Positions 63,619 through 64,000 of a stretch of 64,000 bases of DNA are shown here, piece after piece; position 1 is the stretch's first letter, and the number at the start of each line of letters is the position of its first letter. The notes below the pieces were generated by a model. That model was not told the DNA's origin. It saw only the letters and a program-made list of their open reading frames with translations, and did no database searches. Location of the stretch: positions 124,001 through 188,000 of the forward strand of contig JAFGLJ010000042.1 in assembly GCA_016928075.1 (NCBI GenBank), read 5' to 3'. Origin of the DNA: Bacteroidales bacterium. Its GTDB lineage: Bacteria; Bacteroidota; Bacteroidia; Bacteroidales; VadinHA17. Made by a program: the position numbers and the translations under genes.

Positions 63619-64000
63619 ATGATTGATAATGAAATTTTAATGAACCCTAATGAACTGGTACAATTCCTGAAAAAACCTGCCAGAGAGTTTACCAGGGCTG
63701 ACATAATAAGTTTTATTGAAGCCAAGGGCATAGAGATGATAAATTTCCGTTATGTCGCTGAAGATGGAAAGCTCAAAACGCTCAATTTCGTAATGTCGAA
63801 CCGCAAGCATCTTGAGAACTTGCTGTCGGAGGGGGAAAGGGTTGATGGTTCCAGCCTTTTTTCCTTTGTGGGAGCCGGCTCGAGCGATCTTTATGTTATA
63901 CCCAGGTACCGCACGGCTTTTGTTAATCCTTTCACTGAGAAGCCTGCCCTGGATATGCTGTGTTCATTTTATGACTTTGAGGGTAAGCCTCTTGAAAGCG
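63619..64000 (+). CDS. glnA: Glutamine synthetase, N-terminal part (runs off window)
   Basis: The first 127 codons of a glutamine synthetase. After a 26-residue lead (MIDNEILMNPNELVQFLKKP) the beta-grasp domain shows IISFIEAKGIEMINFRYVAEDGKLK and the hallmark GERVDGSSLFSFVGAGSSDLYVIP, with DGSS and the following SD typical of type I-like enzymes. It would make glutamine from glutamate and ammonia. The catalytic domain lies outside the window, so a non-canonical family member cannot be excluded. The ATG at 63619 is 33 bases after a consensus promoter. Confidence 0.85.
   Translation, partial: MIDNEILMNPNELVQFLKKPAREFTRADIISFIEAKGIEMINFRYVAEDGKLKTLNFVMSNRKHLENLLSEGERVDGSSLFSFVGAGSSDLYVIPRYRTAFVNPFTEKPALDMLCSFYDFEGKPLES

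Overview
The window reads as a chromosomal segment of a Bacteroidota bacterium, most likely from the Bacteroidales/Marinilabiliales side of the phylum (inference). The evidence is promoters of the phylum type (-7 element TAnnTTTG, with a -33 TTTG about 19 bases upstream, seen most cleanly before the glutamine synthetase gene at 63556-63586), two tRNA genes without an encoded CCA end, a GH92 mannosidase lipoprotein, a DUF5916-type barrel protein, a Porin_10-type barrel, a glycine-lipid acyltransferase pair and a division/cell-wall cluster in the phylum's gene order. The DNA is moderately AT-rich. No phage, transposase, CRISPR array or rRNA operon was seen.

Layout. Positions 1-7066: the first codons of leuS, tRNA-Arg(CCG), a radical SAM protein, a DUF5916-type protein, an ExbB/ExbD energy-transducing operon with an embedded small membrane protein, and tRNA-Ser(GGA). 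Positions 7149-16176: asparaginase plus TatD, two glutamate dehydrogenase genes flanking dprA, tadA and aspS. Positions 16220-30749: an outer-membrane barrel, miaB, GH92, a flippase-like protein, an EEP-family lipoprotein, a broken lactonase gene, a membrane-bound LuxR regulator, yebC, a SPOR protein, purF and the two glycine-lipid acyltransferases.

Positions 30899-46282: the complete dcw cluster, mraZ-rsmH-ftsL-ftsI-murE-mraY-murD-ftsW-murG-murC-ftsQ-ftsA-ftsZ. It is preceded by a clear MraZ operator (boxes every 10 bases) and closed by a strong terminator after ftsZ. It makes lipid II, exports and cross-links it, and assembles the divisome; MurE carries the DNPR motif of the meso-diaminopimelate enzymes. 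A Porin_10 protein and an MltF-like lytic transglycosylase follow.

Positions 49807-64000: a NUDIX hydrolase, an unassigned small gene between inverted heptamer arrays, an archaeal-type GatD/GatE amidotransferase pair, a LolC/E-like permease, an XRE repressor with a membrane partner and a visible operator, a membrane J-domain protein, an aminotransferase, valS, an unusual lipoprotein and the start of a glutamine synthetase gene.

The most unusual content is the GatDE pair, normally regarded as the archaeal route to Gln-tRNA(Gln). Also notable are the NADP-type/NAD-type GDH pair around dprA, the XRE/membrane module with its operator, the HGxxH lipoprotein, and several families of palindromic and heptameric repeats in the gaps. 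No intergenic stretch longer than 300 bases lacks an annotated feature. The larger gaps (10404-10622, 54453-54689, 59246-59446) are AT-rich and show no convincing gene.
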